A DNA stretch of 64,000 nt, from NCBI GenBank assembly GCA_025618425.1, contig CM046832.1:54736993-54800992 (forward strand), given 5' to 3'. Position numbers and translations under genes: made by a program. The DNA comes from Heliocidaris tuberculata (taxonomy: Eukaryota; Echinodermata; Echinoidea; Camarodonta; Echinometridae). This document shows, piece by piece, positions 1 to 11,054 of this stretch. The notes under the pieces were generated by a model that worked only from the letters and a program-made list of their open reading frames with translations, made no database searches and was not told the origin of the DNA. The first letter of the stretch is position 1, and the number at the start of each line of letters is the position of its first letter.

Positions 1-568
1 CACGACTAGTCTTTACCACAAGGGGGATCTCTAAAACAATATTTTCTTTAAAGCTGGTCTTGGAAGTAAAATATCAAAATTTAATAATAACACTTGATGA
101 AATGTCTTGGAAAAAAAAAAACTTACACCTAGAACCTTTAACTTTACAAAGTCTAGATCTAACCCTAAAACTGATATACAGTGTATGTACTTGCGTTTTT
201 CACCGATAATGATAAAAATTGTCAAATGCATTTTAATAATATCTCATATATTATAAGCATCAATTTGCATTGGATGTAATCTAATGATCTGCAAACTGAA
301 CATACAAGGTTTGCCTACAATGTAAACCTATTAACATACATGCAGTGTCAAAGTGTCTGTTTTTGACTTTGCATTCCTCTCAGTCTTCAGCAATTTCTCT
401 TTTTCAAATCCTGAATCATTCCATTTCATGCCCAACAGCTATGAAGTTTTAAGAGCGTCAAAAATAAGGGGGTTACTTCAGAATTCACAGTGATGTCGCT
501 TAAAAATAATGCTGATGAATGGCAGGTGTAATACAAGTACACAATCGGTATCGTTTTGTTTGGAGTTA
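1..568. other. AT-rich non-genic stretch
   Basis: No convincing exon, RNA gene or repeat structure was seen here. The open reading frames are short and have no recognisable domain. Confidence 0.5.
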
Positions 569-1160
569 TTAAAGGGAAATCCAACCTTAATAGCAAGTTG
601 CTTTGACAGAAAGAGGAAAAATCAGAGAAGCAGATTGGTGAAAGTTTGAACGAAATCGGACAAGCAATAAGAAATTTATGAATTTTTCAAAGTTGTAATC
701 ACTATACATATGGGAATTTCAAATTGGCCAAATGGGTAATGTCACTGTGATGTAGCTGTGGACAACTCCCCCATTCGCTCTAACACACAAAATGACTAAA
801 ATGTCACTTTCTTCAAAATGTAATACTTAGTAGGATCTTTTTCTTTCATGAGGACCTATAACAATATGCTATCTCCAATATATTTTGAGTACCGCCCCAA
901 GGGTAAAAGCGCCTCGAAGAAAACCGCAAATTAATGATATTTTTGTGTACGACAAATGGGAGAGTTGTCCACAAAAATGTCACAATCGACTCACCAAATT
1001 GCCAATTTGAGATTTGCATAGATGTAGTGATCTCATATTTCAAACATCATTAACTTTCTTAGTCCTTGTCCGATTTCTTTCAAACTTTCACCATCATGTT
1101 TTTCTTATTTTTCTGCTTTCACACAAATCATCTTATCAGCAAGGTTGGATTGCCCTTTAA
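569..1160. mobile_element. Foldback MITE, TTAA-ended (family A)
   Basis: The left end reads TTAAAGGGAAATCCAACCTT and the right end is its imperfect reverse complement, AAGGTTGGATTGCCCTTTAA. The complementarity continues inward for roughly 150-200 bases: AGATTGGTGAAAGTTTGAAC on the left pairs with the CTTTCACCATC region on the right. No coding capacity is visible. TTAA at both outer edges suggests insertion into TTAA, as known for piggyBac-type elements. One arm recurs at 6607-6926. Confidence 0.8.
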
Positions 1161-1881
1161 CGAGTCCAGTGAAATCATATGGTCTTGATTTGCACAAATT
1201 TTTTTGCTAATTTAGAAGTATTGTTTCAAAAAGTGTCATAAACCTTACACAATTTGCCCAGAAAAATGTGTGCACCCTTCCAACTTTACAATTACCTGTA
1301 TGTGAAAACTTTAGATTCCATACCTGTAGGACTTGTAGGTTGTAGCTTTGTAAATATTTAACACAAAAAACACAAATAGTTTTGTGATATTCTCTTCTTT
1401 CCGTGGCTATTACTGTTCTTCATAGCACCAGAAAATCTGATTTCATTCATTGAATTTTTCATTTTTAGGTCCTTAATAGTTCAATGCTCTGCTATTCATT
1501 ACTTCATTAAATTTAGTATTTCTACTTTAAATGTTCACTCCATGCATTATTGCAATAACTATGAATTTATTTTATTTTTTATTTCCTCAAGTTTTGTTCC
1601 CCTTTATTACATTGTGTGATTTGGGGCTTTTCAGCTTTCTCTCCAATCTTGCATTTTACTCTAATGAATGCAAGATAAAAAGCTTTAGTCTGTATTTTAG
1701 CTATTCTTCACCTTTTTTTTATCATTAAAATATTTTAAATGTAGTCTACTTTCCTGTTAAAAGAAAAAAACCTTCATATTTTATCATCATTGAATAATCT
1801 ACCAACCCATACCTTACAAAAATAGATCAAATTAAAAAGAGCAAGTTCAATAAAAAGTGAACCAACTTTGTGTGAATACAA
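1161..1881. other. AT-rich non-genic stretch
   Basis: T-rich intergenic sequence with no recognisable gene or repeat. Confidence 0.45.
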
Positions 1882-2275
1882 TTAAAGGGAAATTCCACCC
1901 TGGTATTAACGGGCAATCCAACCTTTGTAAAAAGCTGATTTTTGTGAAAGGAGAAAAATGAGATCACTACATCTACATGTATGCGAAATCTCAAATCGGC
2001 AATTTGGTGAATCAACTGCGACATATTCACGGTCGACTCTCCCATTTCACACAAATCAAATTATTACAAATGTTGGCTTGCCCTTTAAGTTAATTTGAAT
2101 AAAAGCCAAAAAATTAGAGAACAGATCAGTTGAAAGTTTGAGCAAAATTTGATTACAACTAACTTCAAAAATCAATAACTTTCTTATTTCTTATCGGATT
2201 TTGTTCCACTTTTCATTGATCTGTTTCTTTAATTTTTCTGTTTCTTTGAAAACCAACTTGACTTCAGGGTGGTCT
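1882..2275. mobile_element. Nested TTAAAGGG foldback elements
   Basis: An outer arm starts TTAAAGGGAAATTCCACCCTGG and is answered by TTCAGGGTGG near 2265-2275. An inner family A-like copy (GGGCAATCCAACC at about 1910 to GGCTTGCCCTTTAA ending 2088) sits between them. One foldback therefore seems to have inserted into another. Boundaries are approximate. Confidence 0.55.
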
Positions 2276-2955
2276 AAAAACATGCAAGCATGATTGTAAT
2301 GGGTGAATGCTATGTTGACAAATTTGACAAGCCTCATTAAAAGCCTAATAGCCATCCTATTGGAAAGAACGCATGCTGTGAAAACACAAGTGTTCTCATA
2401 AGTTACACAACTTGAAAAAACAAAAACAGCATAGCAATCACGTTATTCAATATTTATGTTTTCTGGTGGACAGCATATTTTTCACTGATCATTATTTCTA
2501 TAACAAATTGAGTATATGACCTCTGAACAGTTTCATTTTTTGTGCCCTGTCATAAATATCTCATTTTAGTGTGAATTTTGTTTATTGTAAACAGGGCCTA
2601 TAACTTTCTCCTGTGACAAAGTACTTTTCTGGATCTGTAACAGACACAAACTATTAACCTTTGCTCCTCATATCATATGAAGTCACATCTTAATACGTAG
2701 GCCTATGGCGATGTGAAACCAGGACACCATGACAGGTGGGTCCTAGCTGTTTGTTAGTTTGTTGATTGTTGTTTCTTTAGGAGTATAAACAACTTTCATG
2801 ATAAACTTTATATCATATCCAAACTAAATAAAACGGGTTATCAAAAGAATAGTAATAAGACTAATGTATCGACAAGTGGAAATTTTCACTCTCAATTTGA
2901 ACAGATGCTAAAGCTTCTCTTCAGGAGGGGAACCTCTCCTGTCTTGCACCCTCCC

Positions 2956-3929
2956 CCTAGGGTAGCCTGGAAAGGCTCTTTGAAGAGTAAACCAAAAATA
3001 TGCTGACGCTACTCTTCATAGAGTCTGGTGCTTTTATCTATCTCAGCAATATAGCAGCCATTTTAGAATCTAAAGAACCTCTTGAAAATCACCTTTCCCA
3101 TGAGCCAGCTTTTCTCATTTCCTCTGCACCATAGCTTTAGAGTATTAAGACCCCATTTTTTACCCTGGAATTAAAAAATATTGAAAACAAAATGTAAAAT
3201 ATTATTTTTAATGTTAAACGGTAGGTTCAATACTGTCCGAACACCACAGGGGGGGTGGATGCAGGGAGGGGGAGTTTCCCCCCTCCCGCGCAAAGCGCGA
3301 AAGCTTTGACTGTTTGGCAAATTTGAGAGAAATATAACGGCTCATAGCACCTTTTTTTAAGGCAGAAAGTAAGTTCGACGCCCTGACAGCTTTTCAAGTA
3401 TTTGGACACAGTACTGCACTGCACATGTAACAGGGGTGAGCACAGGGATGGGGAAGTTTCCCCCTTTCCTGCGCGAAGCATGAAAACTTTGTGATGCTTT
3501 AGCAAATTTTGAGAGAAAGATAAGGACTCTTAGCACCTTTTTAGGCTTTTTCCTAGAGCTCAATTCCCCTGGCTTTTTCGTTCTTGCTTTTTAAAAAATT
3601 TTTATTTGGCGTTTTATGCAGGGCCACCACCCACACCGCCCCCCCCCACACGTCTGGTCATGTCTTTACTCTTTACGTATGGCGGATCTGAAAATCTCAG
3701 ATGTGGATCTGAAAATGGGGTTTTAATACTCTAAAGCTACATGTATGGTGGCGAGGAGATGAGAGAAGCTGGCTCACGGGAAAGGTTATTTTCACAAGGT
3801 TCGATCTTTAGATTCTAAAGTAAAATGGCTACTATGTTGCCAAGATAGATAAAAGCACCAGGCTCTATGAAGAGTAGCATCAGCTTTTTTTTTTACTCTT
3901 CAAAGGGCCTTTCCAGGCTACCCTAGGGT
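2956..3929. mobile_element. Large foldback element (family B) with GC-rich insert
   Basis: The ends are inverted: CCCTAGGGTAGCCTGGAAAG on the left and CTTTCCAGGCTACCCTAGGG on the right. The arms pair over about 250 bases, including matches around CTCTTCATAGAGTC and TATAGCAGCCATTTTAGA. The centre (3235-3600) holds a G/C-rich block repeated twice (GGGGGAGTTTCCCCCCTCCC at about 3267 and a variant at about 3450), with relatives at 29.16-29.53 kb. A second family B copy spans about 24.75-27.25 kb. No transposase is visible. Confidence 0.75.
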
Positions 3930-4040
3930 GCACGCATAGATGAAAGCCTTTTGATTCTAGGCACACCATGATGTGACAGTTCACTCATTCACTCCAGCAG
4001 TCTTGATTGGCCTAATTGGTGCATTAATGCAACTCAAAGA

Positions 4041-4616
4041 GTAACTCCAGGGCAGGGAGCTCCACCACCACCGCCTAACAGCAGTGGAGCTCTAGCTAGG
4101 TACAAATATCCATCCTCCTCGCCCATTAGTTTAGTTGGTCGCATTGCTCAATTTCAGCAGGTAAGATGAACATTCGTACTTAATTTCAGGAGAAATACTA
4201 TAACTATCAGTCCGGCATTTTGATTTCATGATTTGGCTATTATTTCACTGAAAAAACATGGAATTTCCTCGCCAAGCAGGCCTTTCCCCATACTGCATCG
4301 TGGATTCAAATGCCTCAATCGCACCGTGCAATCGAGTCATTTGAATCGACAGTACAGTACCATGAGTACGGGGGAAGATCGGCTCAGCGAGGAAATTCCA
4401 CTTTTTTTTTTTATCGAAACAATAGTCAAAATAAAAAAATGCCGGACTAATATAATAGTCATAGTATTTTTCCTGAAATGTAAGTACAAATTTTCATCTT
4501 ACCTGCCGATATTAAGTGACGTGACCGACTAAACTAATGGTAGAGGAAGATAATGGTTATTTGTACCTGGAGCTCCACCGCCTATCAGCGGTGGCGGTGG
4601 AGCTTTCTGGAGTTAC
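4041..4616. mobile_element. Hairpin-ended foldback MITE (family C, copy 1)
   Basis: The terminal inverted repeat is GTAACTCCAG on the left and CTGGAGTTAC on the right. It is flanked by TCAAAGA (4034-4040) and TCAAAGG (4617-4623), a near-perfect 7-bp target-site duplication. Just inside each end is a GAGCTCCACC...GGTGGAGCTC hairpin followed by AGGTACAAATA. The two halves are inverted copies meeting near 4330. There is no coding capacity. Copy 2 is at 26232-27009. Confidence 0.82.
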
Positions 4617-4623
4617 TCAAAGG

Positions 4624-5150
4624 AGTCAAAGAGGCGATTTCCACCATGTTTCTGCAGAATGAATAACTGTTCAGGGATATGGCCAGCTATTTTACACTCA
4701 CACTTATGCGAGGTTATTGGAGATTGGGTTATTTCATAATCTTACATTGTAAGTTACAAAACCATGAAAATATCTGCATTTTCATGTCTGGTAGAATTTT
4801 GAGATGACCAATGTTGGTACAATGCAAGAACCAGGCAGTAAACCATGTTTACTGCAGTCATCGAATCTCATCCCTCATCCACCAGTCCACCACCCACCCC
4901 CAGGCACAAGTTCACAACTAACTTTTAGTTTTACACATTATTCCAACCACAACTTCGAGATGCGATTCCAGTGATGACGAATGGGTTGCAAATTTTTGCT
5001 ATCACTCACACACGTTCCCGTTCAGTCCCCTCGTATTCGTAACAAATTTTTCTCTGGACCTCCACTCATGTACAGTATCCCTAATCTGCCCTCTAAATAA
5101 TGTACCGGTAGATCTAGTCGTTTTAATGTAATCTTTCATTCTACTTTACT
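4624..5150. other. Intergenic, no feature seen
   Basis: No domain, repeat or RNA gene was recognised. Short direct runs of CCACCCACC near 4890 are low complexity. Confidence 0.4.
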
Positions 5151-5154
5151 CACC

Positions 5155-5510
5155 GTTGAGGTTGACTTCGTGAAGAACAGGTTTCGTAGAGTCTCTTCGC
5201 TTCGCTTCGTAAAACCCGATTGCCAGATGCAGATCAAACTGCTTGTATGCATGCGGAGCGTGCATACATAGCATATCATATGCATGCAGAGAAAATTTGA
5301 AAGCAGCGTTTACAGCGCGGGCTGAGCGCTATAGCGTCGGGCGGGGCGGGCACAGAGGGGTACGGATAAGCTACCCTGGTCTTACGATTGTGGGAAACGA
5401 AACCATGCACTGTTATTATTAGAACTGAGATGGCGCCACTTCTACCGTTTCTACGCAAAACATCACCCAGGCTCACTTGTAAAACAGTGTTATCTGCCAC
5501 TTGCACACAA
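5155..5510 (-). promoter_or_regulatory. Possible promoter / first exon, minus strand
   Basis: This is the only GC- and CpG-rich island in the first 8 kb (GCGCTATAGCGTCGGGCGGG at about 5328). On the minus strand it ends at a good splice donor, CTCAACG followed by GTGAGTAAAG at 5154. It could be the noncoding first exon of a gene running left out of the window. No downstream exon was identified, so this rests only on composition plus one donor. Confidence 0.25.
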
Positions 5511-6067
5511 TCCTAAATAATCACCAAAGTCTGTCATTTGGGCCATAAAAATAAGCCCCATAATGAGGAATGAAGTTGATTGATTAAAAAGTTTTTAAAA
5601 AATTAAAAGGTTTTTCATGAAAAAAAGATTAGGAAGCTTTGCGAAAACGATGGTGCATAAAGACGCAAAGAGGAAAATTGCTAGTTTTGTATGCGCTTCT
5701 AAAATTAGAATCAGGCATATCTGAATAAAAGTTTTCATATTATTTTGCTTAAAAGAGTTCTGAGGTAAATGCTAATTCTATATCCTAATATTTGGGTTCT
5801 GCATCTATAAAATAAAATTTTGATTTTGAATAACTGTCATGTTTTAGGCACCACGTTTCGCTAAGCTACCTTAGGGGGCCTATTTCTTTAATTCCCTCAA
5901 TTTCAGGTGATTTCACTCACCATAGAAATGCCAAATATAGACTGATGAACCTCCTCATTTTCCAGCAAGATGTTTCTCATGGTGTTTGTTTCTTTTGGAT
6001 ATCTTGGAGTCCAAAGGCAAAGGACTTCAAAAGGATTTTGCACCTTAACCTTCAGAATGTTACTACC

Positions 6068-6484
6068 TTAACCCTTTCAGGACAAGAATTATTTAAGGGC
6101 AAAATTGATCACATTTTGTTCTTCAAATTGGCAACAGTAATATTTTTTCTTTTAGTGCTACATGGTACTAATAAGGTGTAATGTCAGTGAAAACAATGTA
6201 CATGGTTAAGAATTCGTCGAAAAGTTGAAAAAATTGCCAATTTTGATGATAAAACAATGATTTTGAACCTCCCAATGTGTTGCCAATTTAAGGATTTCAA
6301 AGCTTATTGTCACTTTTAAAATTCCTGGCATCAAACGCAACATGGTCATGCAACAAATATGGACATAGTGTGTGCAGAAATTTTTGCTCTTTCTTCTCAT
6401 ATATCTGGTATATTTTTTAGAGCTCTGAATCAAAAGTTAATGAGCCAAACCACAAAATGTGGTCAATTGTCTTGAAAGGGTTAA
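6068..6484. mobile_element. piggyBac-like MITE (family D, copy A)
   Basis: The element is bounded by TTAA on both sides. Its ends are CCCTTTCAGGACA and TGTCTTGAAAGGG. TTAA target duplication plus ends starting CCC match the known hallmarks of piggyBac-type elements. The interior is AT-rich, has no transposase, and has internal inverted segments. Copies lie at 6927-7204, 15829-15894, 15891-16306 and 16307-16663. Confidence 0.8.
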
Positions 6485-6606
6485 AATATAGCTAGTTACT
6501 CTTTTCCTTTCCCTCTTCCCTTCCATCCATCAACCTCATGATCTCCTTCCTCTCATTTCATCTCTTGCATTAGAATGCTATAACCTAAAAATATTACTAC
6601 AGTACC

Positions 6607-6926
6607 TTAAAGGGCAATCCAACCTTGGTAATAGGACGATTTGTCTGAAAGCAGAAAAATAAGAAAAACAGGATGGTGAAAGTTTGAAAGAAATCGGACA
6701 AGGACTAAGAAAGTTATGGATGTTTGAAAAGTGAAATCACTACATACATGCGAATCTCAAATTGGCAATTTGGTGAGTCGATTGTGACATTTTTGTGGAC
6801 AACTCTCCAGTTTGTCGTACACAAAAATATCATTAATTTGCGGTTTTCTTCGAGGCGCTTTTACCCTCGGGGCAGTACTCAAAATATATTGGTGATAGCA
6901 TATTGTTATAGATCCTCATGAAAGTC
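6607..6926. mobile_element. Half of a family A foldback
   Basis: It begins TTAAAGGGCAATCCAACCTTG and is closely similar to the reverse complement of 846-1160, including a shared TTCTTCGAGGCGCTTTTACC stretch. It stops at CCTCATGAAAG, close to the centre of the 569-1160 element, and is then joined directly to a family D fragment. Confidence 0.7.
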
Positions 6927-7204
6927 CATTTTTGTTGCATGACCATATTGCGTTTGATCCAGCAATTTAAAAAATGAGACTAAGCTTTAAAATCATTAAA
7001 TTGGTAATGCAATGAAAGGTTCAAAATCATTTTTTTATCAAAATTGGCAATTTATTTCAACAGAATTCCTAACCATGTATATTATTTTCACAGACATTAC
7101 ACCTTAATAGAACCATGTAGCACTAAAAGAAAAACATTGCCAATTTGAAGAACAAAATGTGATCAATTAAGCCCTTAAATAATTCCTGTCCTGAAAAGGT
7201 TAAA
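6927..7204. mobile_element. piggyBac-like MITE fragment (family D, copy B)
   Basis: It matches the right-hand part of the family D element, from TTGCATGACCATATTGCG to the end CCTGTCCTGAAAAGGTTAA. The left TTAA end is missing. Confidence 0.65.
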
Positions 7205-7262
7205 AACAAAATACAGTTCTTTTCCTTTCCCTCTCTTTCTTTCTCTCTCCTTCCATCCATCC

Positions 7263-7730
7263 GGGGGGGCACTCAACATATTTGACAGACGGGTATGTGC
7301 CGCTTTGACGACCCCCTTTTTCAACGGCCAATCGCCGTTCTCAAGATACTCACATTTCCATAAACTGCCGTTCTCACCCTTCACACACGTTCTCAAGATA
7401 CCCGGCCCGAACACAATAAGCGCTCGTCTCTCCGTATCCCGGGCCCCTGACGCACCCCGTTCCCTAGCTAGCTCTCGTGTACGTACATCCATTCACTTGC
7501 GTGCGCAATTGCATATATATATATATATATACATGCATGCAGTATAGAAGGCCCACACTAAGTGCCGTGTTTCATATACTATGTTTTGTTCACTCGGCTG
7601 GGTGTAGATCTGCCGTTTCAAAGACCCTATGTTTTGCTTCTAGTCAGTTACTTAGACCCCTGTTTTGAGGGCGGCTGCGGCACACCCCTGTCTGAAAAAT
7701 AAAAGGTGAGTCCCCCCCCCCCCCCCCCCC
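7263..7730. mobile_element. Foldback-type element with GGGGGG ends
   Basis: The left end is GGGGGGGCACTCAACATA, followed by CAGACGGGTATGTGCCGC. The right end is its inverted imperfect counterpart, GCGGCACACCCCTGTCTG then GGTGAGTCCCCCCC. The middle contains a short (TA)n run and G/C-rich sequence without recognisable protein. Confidence 0.6.
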
Positions 7731-8530
7731 TCTAGACAATAATGGGTCTAGAAAAAACTGAAATTGTCTTATATTGGAGGCAAATAATAGACAATGGGGA
7801 CCAAACAGCCAAGTTTAAAGATAGAATGTTTCTCCTGTTTGCATTTGATCTCCTGTATTAGAATTAAATTGCCTTTCCTGAATATCTTGCTGTCTTATAG
7901 ACTTTGCATCATGACCTCCAAACTCTACCTACCTTCAATTATACCTAGTTATTCCCTCTCACTCTCTCTCTCTCTCTCTCTCTCTATCACTTCCCCCTCT
8001 TTCTGTCTCTTTCTTTTCCTTCTCCTCTTTCCCATTTGACATATATTACCCCCTCTTGACTTTCTATATCCATGTTGGAATATTTTCCCATCACTCCTGA
8101 AATTTCATGTATTATTAGAAGCCGTACATGGTTACCTTATTGCAACCAGGGAAATGTAACTGACATTTCCCTGTTGTAACATAGCATTTTTCTTAGAATT
8201 CTGTGGGTAAATAAAACACAAAAACAAGCTCCTGTATACTGGCCAATGATAACAATGCCTTTATTCTATTTCTTCCTTTCAACAATTATTTTGATACATA
8301 TATCAATACATTCCAGCATAAAACAGTTTTATACTACTCTATAGTTAGATTTAGCAATGGATTATACCACTAGACAGTCATTGGAATGGTATGTCAGCAT
8401 TTATTTGGAAAAAGATGCTCTGAATACCGGTATTTGAATGTCTTTGAATATCAGCATTGCCAACATAGATCTAGTATAGGGTTTATCCAGTAAGGGAGAT
8501 CTTTGCAAAAGCAAGCAATCTCTTGCGGTC
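7731..8530. other. Intergenic with CT microsatellite
   Basis: The only visible structure is a (CT)n tract at about 7960-7986. No gene was seen. Confidence 0.5.
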
Positions 8531-8808
8531 TGGGTCCAAGAGGCGGGGTAACCTCGATAGTCATAAGGACCTCTATTCATAAGGACCACTTATTCATAAG
8601 GACCGCTATCCATAACGAGTGACTAAATGAATAGCGGTCCTTCTACATAGCGAGCAAACCATAGACAAATTACCTCGCTATTCATAAGGACTTCCGTTCA
8701 TAAGGACCACTATTCATAACTATTCATAATGACTGCTATTCATAACGCGTGTTAAATGAATAGCGGTTTTCTATGAATAGCGGTCCTTATGAATAGCGAG
8801 TGGACCCC
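8531..8808. repeat. Palindromic minisatellite of CATAAGGACCGC units
   Basis: A 16-20 base unit (TATTCATAAGGACC) recurs about ten times. The left half has it in one orientation, and reversed copies (GGTCCTTATGAATAGCG) come at the right. The outer edges GGGTCCA and TGGACCC are also inverted. It can therefore form a long cruciform. It lies just past the 3' end of the minus-strand hnRNP gene. Confidence 0.7.
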
Positions 8809-8924
8809 CAAGCCATCCTGACACCCCTACCATTCACAAATTTCCAGGGATTTGTGAATTTTGGGGAAATGTTGCGTCACCACCTTGTAGTCAGGATGGG
8901 AGATCGATGATGAAATGGCATACA

Positions 8925-9067
8925 TGTAGGTCCTGAAATCCTTTATTTCAAGAGCAACATCTGTTCTGTCCTTCAGGCAGCAGCCTTCAAAACACTTCTT
9001 GACCTATAACAGCATGGTGTAGATGAGACTGAAGACTGCAGGCACAAACAGGAAGGAGCAGAATTCC
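8925..9067 (-). other. Probable last 3' UTR exon of the hnRNP gene
   Basis: On the minus strand an acceptor (CTTTAACACTTACAG) precedes 9067, and an AATAAA signal is at 8947-8942. No long ORF is open. It is read as the terminal noncoding exon of the hnRNP A/B-type gene, on orientation and splice-signal grounds. The cleavage site is a guess, about 15-20 bases past the signal. Confidence 0.5.
8942..8947 (-). terminator. Polyadenylation signal AATAAA
   Basis: The sequence TTTATT on the plus strand is a canonical AATAAA on the minus strand, about 120 bases into the probable last exon. Confidence 0.5.
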
Positions 9068-9614
9068 CTGTAAGTGTTAAAGACACAGAAATGAAAACAG
9101 GGAAAGAGAGAAAATCAGTTGGATTTGACATGCTCTCTATGTGAAGTTTTGCATGGTCAATGTCCTGTTACAATGTCAAACAGAAATGTTAATGCATATA
9201 TTTGAACAGTACAGGAAGGCACTGACAGGTTTTACAGAATAAATATAGACAACAAAATCATATTCAGTAATTTTCTTTCATGGAGCCCATATTGCACATG
9301 TTTTTGTTCAGTGACCTGTATAATATTCAACTGTTAAAAAAAAGATGCTTTAAGGTTCTTAACTCCATCTCACGCTGCTGTTCATCTCTTTCACTTCAAT
9401 AACATACATGTATACGGGATTTTCCTTTCAGAGCCATACAATTTGGTCCTACAAAAGTGATAATTGGAAATGCACAATTTGTTGAAACTTTCTTTGCCAA
9501 TTGACTTCAAGTGCAATAGTGATACATGTACATTTTCCATGCATTTCTAAAAAAAAATCTTTTGCATCCTGCTCTACTTCTGAACAGAACAAAATTAAAG
9601 ATTGTGCCAACTAC

Positions 9615-9711
9615 CTCTTCTGCAAAATAAAGATGCTTCATGTCTCTCCTGAGACTTCCACCAGCTACCATTGACCCAGAGACTGGAGCATTCTGAATGC
9701 TGGCAGTCATA
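9615..9711 (-). other. Probable internal 3' UTR exon of the hnRNP gene
   Basis: A pyrimidine-rich acceptor (TTTTCCCTTCCACAG) is followed by 97 bases and a donor (GAAGAG then GTAGTT). If it were joined directly to the exon ending at 16740, skipping the stop exon, the reading frame would end after one valine (GTA TGA). Either splicing choice leaves it noncoding. Confidence 0.5.
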
Positions 9712-10851
9712 CTGTGGAAGGGAAAATTAATTGACTAGAAATTTAGTCAAATAGCAAAAACAAAAAAGAAAATGAAGAGAAAAAAAAGAGATAAAAAGGG
9801 GAAAACATGAAAAAGATGATTTCACATTGCCTGGGGTGTGGCTTCCATTTTCTTTACAAAAAAATATAACAAGAACATTGTAAAGGAATAGTATTTTTTA
9901 ACAATGAAACTATCATACAAACTCAATTTAGTTCGACATACTGCTTTCCAATGAACGATTTACTTGGAATGAAAATGGTAGCCCCCAGTTAATGTGAGGA
10001 GAGGGAGGAGATCATATATATATATATATATACTTTGAAAAGAATACATGTATCTTGATTTATTTTCCTCTTGTATGTTTTGATGTAAACTGTTGTAGAC
10101 CCAACAGCTCAGTGCCAGAGGAATTTTAAAAATCTGCAAGAATTAGCAAATATACAGTGATATGATTGAGTTAATTCCTCATTAATAGATATAACCTCTA
10201 GGTTTCAATTTCAATTTCATGGTGTGTCATCGTTAACTTAAAGTTTAGAACTCTCTCTCTACATGTACCCAACATATTTCAAGCATTTTCACCTCTCCCT
10301 TCTTTACCCCACTCTCTCTCCCCCTCCTGCAAACACCACTTTTATGTCAGTCATTCCCTTGTATTTCTCTCCTTCTCCATCTCCTTTCCTATGTAGCCCT
10401 TCTCTCCTGACATGAACATATTTTGTTTTTCTTTTCTCTCCCGTTCTTCTGCCTCTTCTATTGTACCACATTAACTTCTGTCACTCTTTTTTCCCCCCTC
10501 CACCCCTTACTTAAATCTTATCCATGCCTTTCTCTCTCCCTATCTCTGCTTCTTTACCTTCTCTCCCCAACATTCATCTCACTAACTTCCATCCTTCTAT
10601 CAAATCACCCCTCTCTTTCTAAAGCTCCCCCCTTAACTTTCTCTCTCTCTCTCTCTCATTCTCCCGCCTCTTCTTTGCTCCTCTCCCATCTCTCTCTCCA
10701 TCTTTATCTCTTCATCCCATAATGTTTAAATCTAAAAAACTACTTTGTATGAAATAATAATGATAAGATACCATTATACACTAACAAAAACCTTCAGAAC
10801 ACTTGCTATAACAAGAAAATCACTAGGGAACAGAATCTTTAAAAATGGAAC

Positions 10852-11054
10852 TACTGTATAAGCTGTTTTTTTCGCGTACAGATATTTTCGCAATTTTGGA
10901 CTAGGTAGGGAAATTCGCGAGGGTTTAATTTCGCGATTTTTGTGATGTTTTTGTTACTATAAACAGCCATATATTGAAGTGGAAATTTTCGCGAGGACCT
11001 ACTCGCGAAAATCGCGAAAATAAAACCACCGCGAAAATAACCACTTATACAGTA
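10852..11054. mobile_element. Foldback MITE with TACTGTATAAG ends
   Basis: The end TACTGTATAAG and its reverse complement CTTATACAGTA enclose about 200 bases rich in TTTTCGCG/CGCGAAAA motifs that pair across the element. It lies in the 3' UTR intron of the hnRNP gene. It shares TACTGT/ACAGTA ends with 14853-15022. Confidence 0.75.

Noticed and set aside
7174..7668. Overlapping ORFs in the 7.3-kb region as a gene
   Set aside because: They lie inside an element with inverted GGGGGGCACTCA-type ends and a (TA)n tract. No splice signals or domain.
10423..10722. 99-codon Ser/Leu/Pro ORF
   Set aside because: CT-rich low-complexity DNA gives an open frame by chance.
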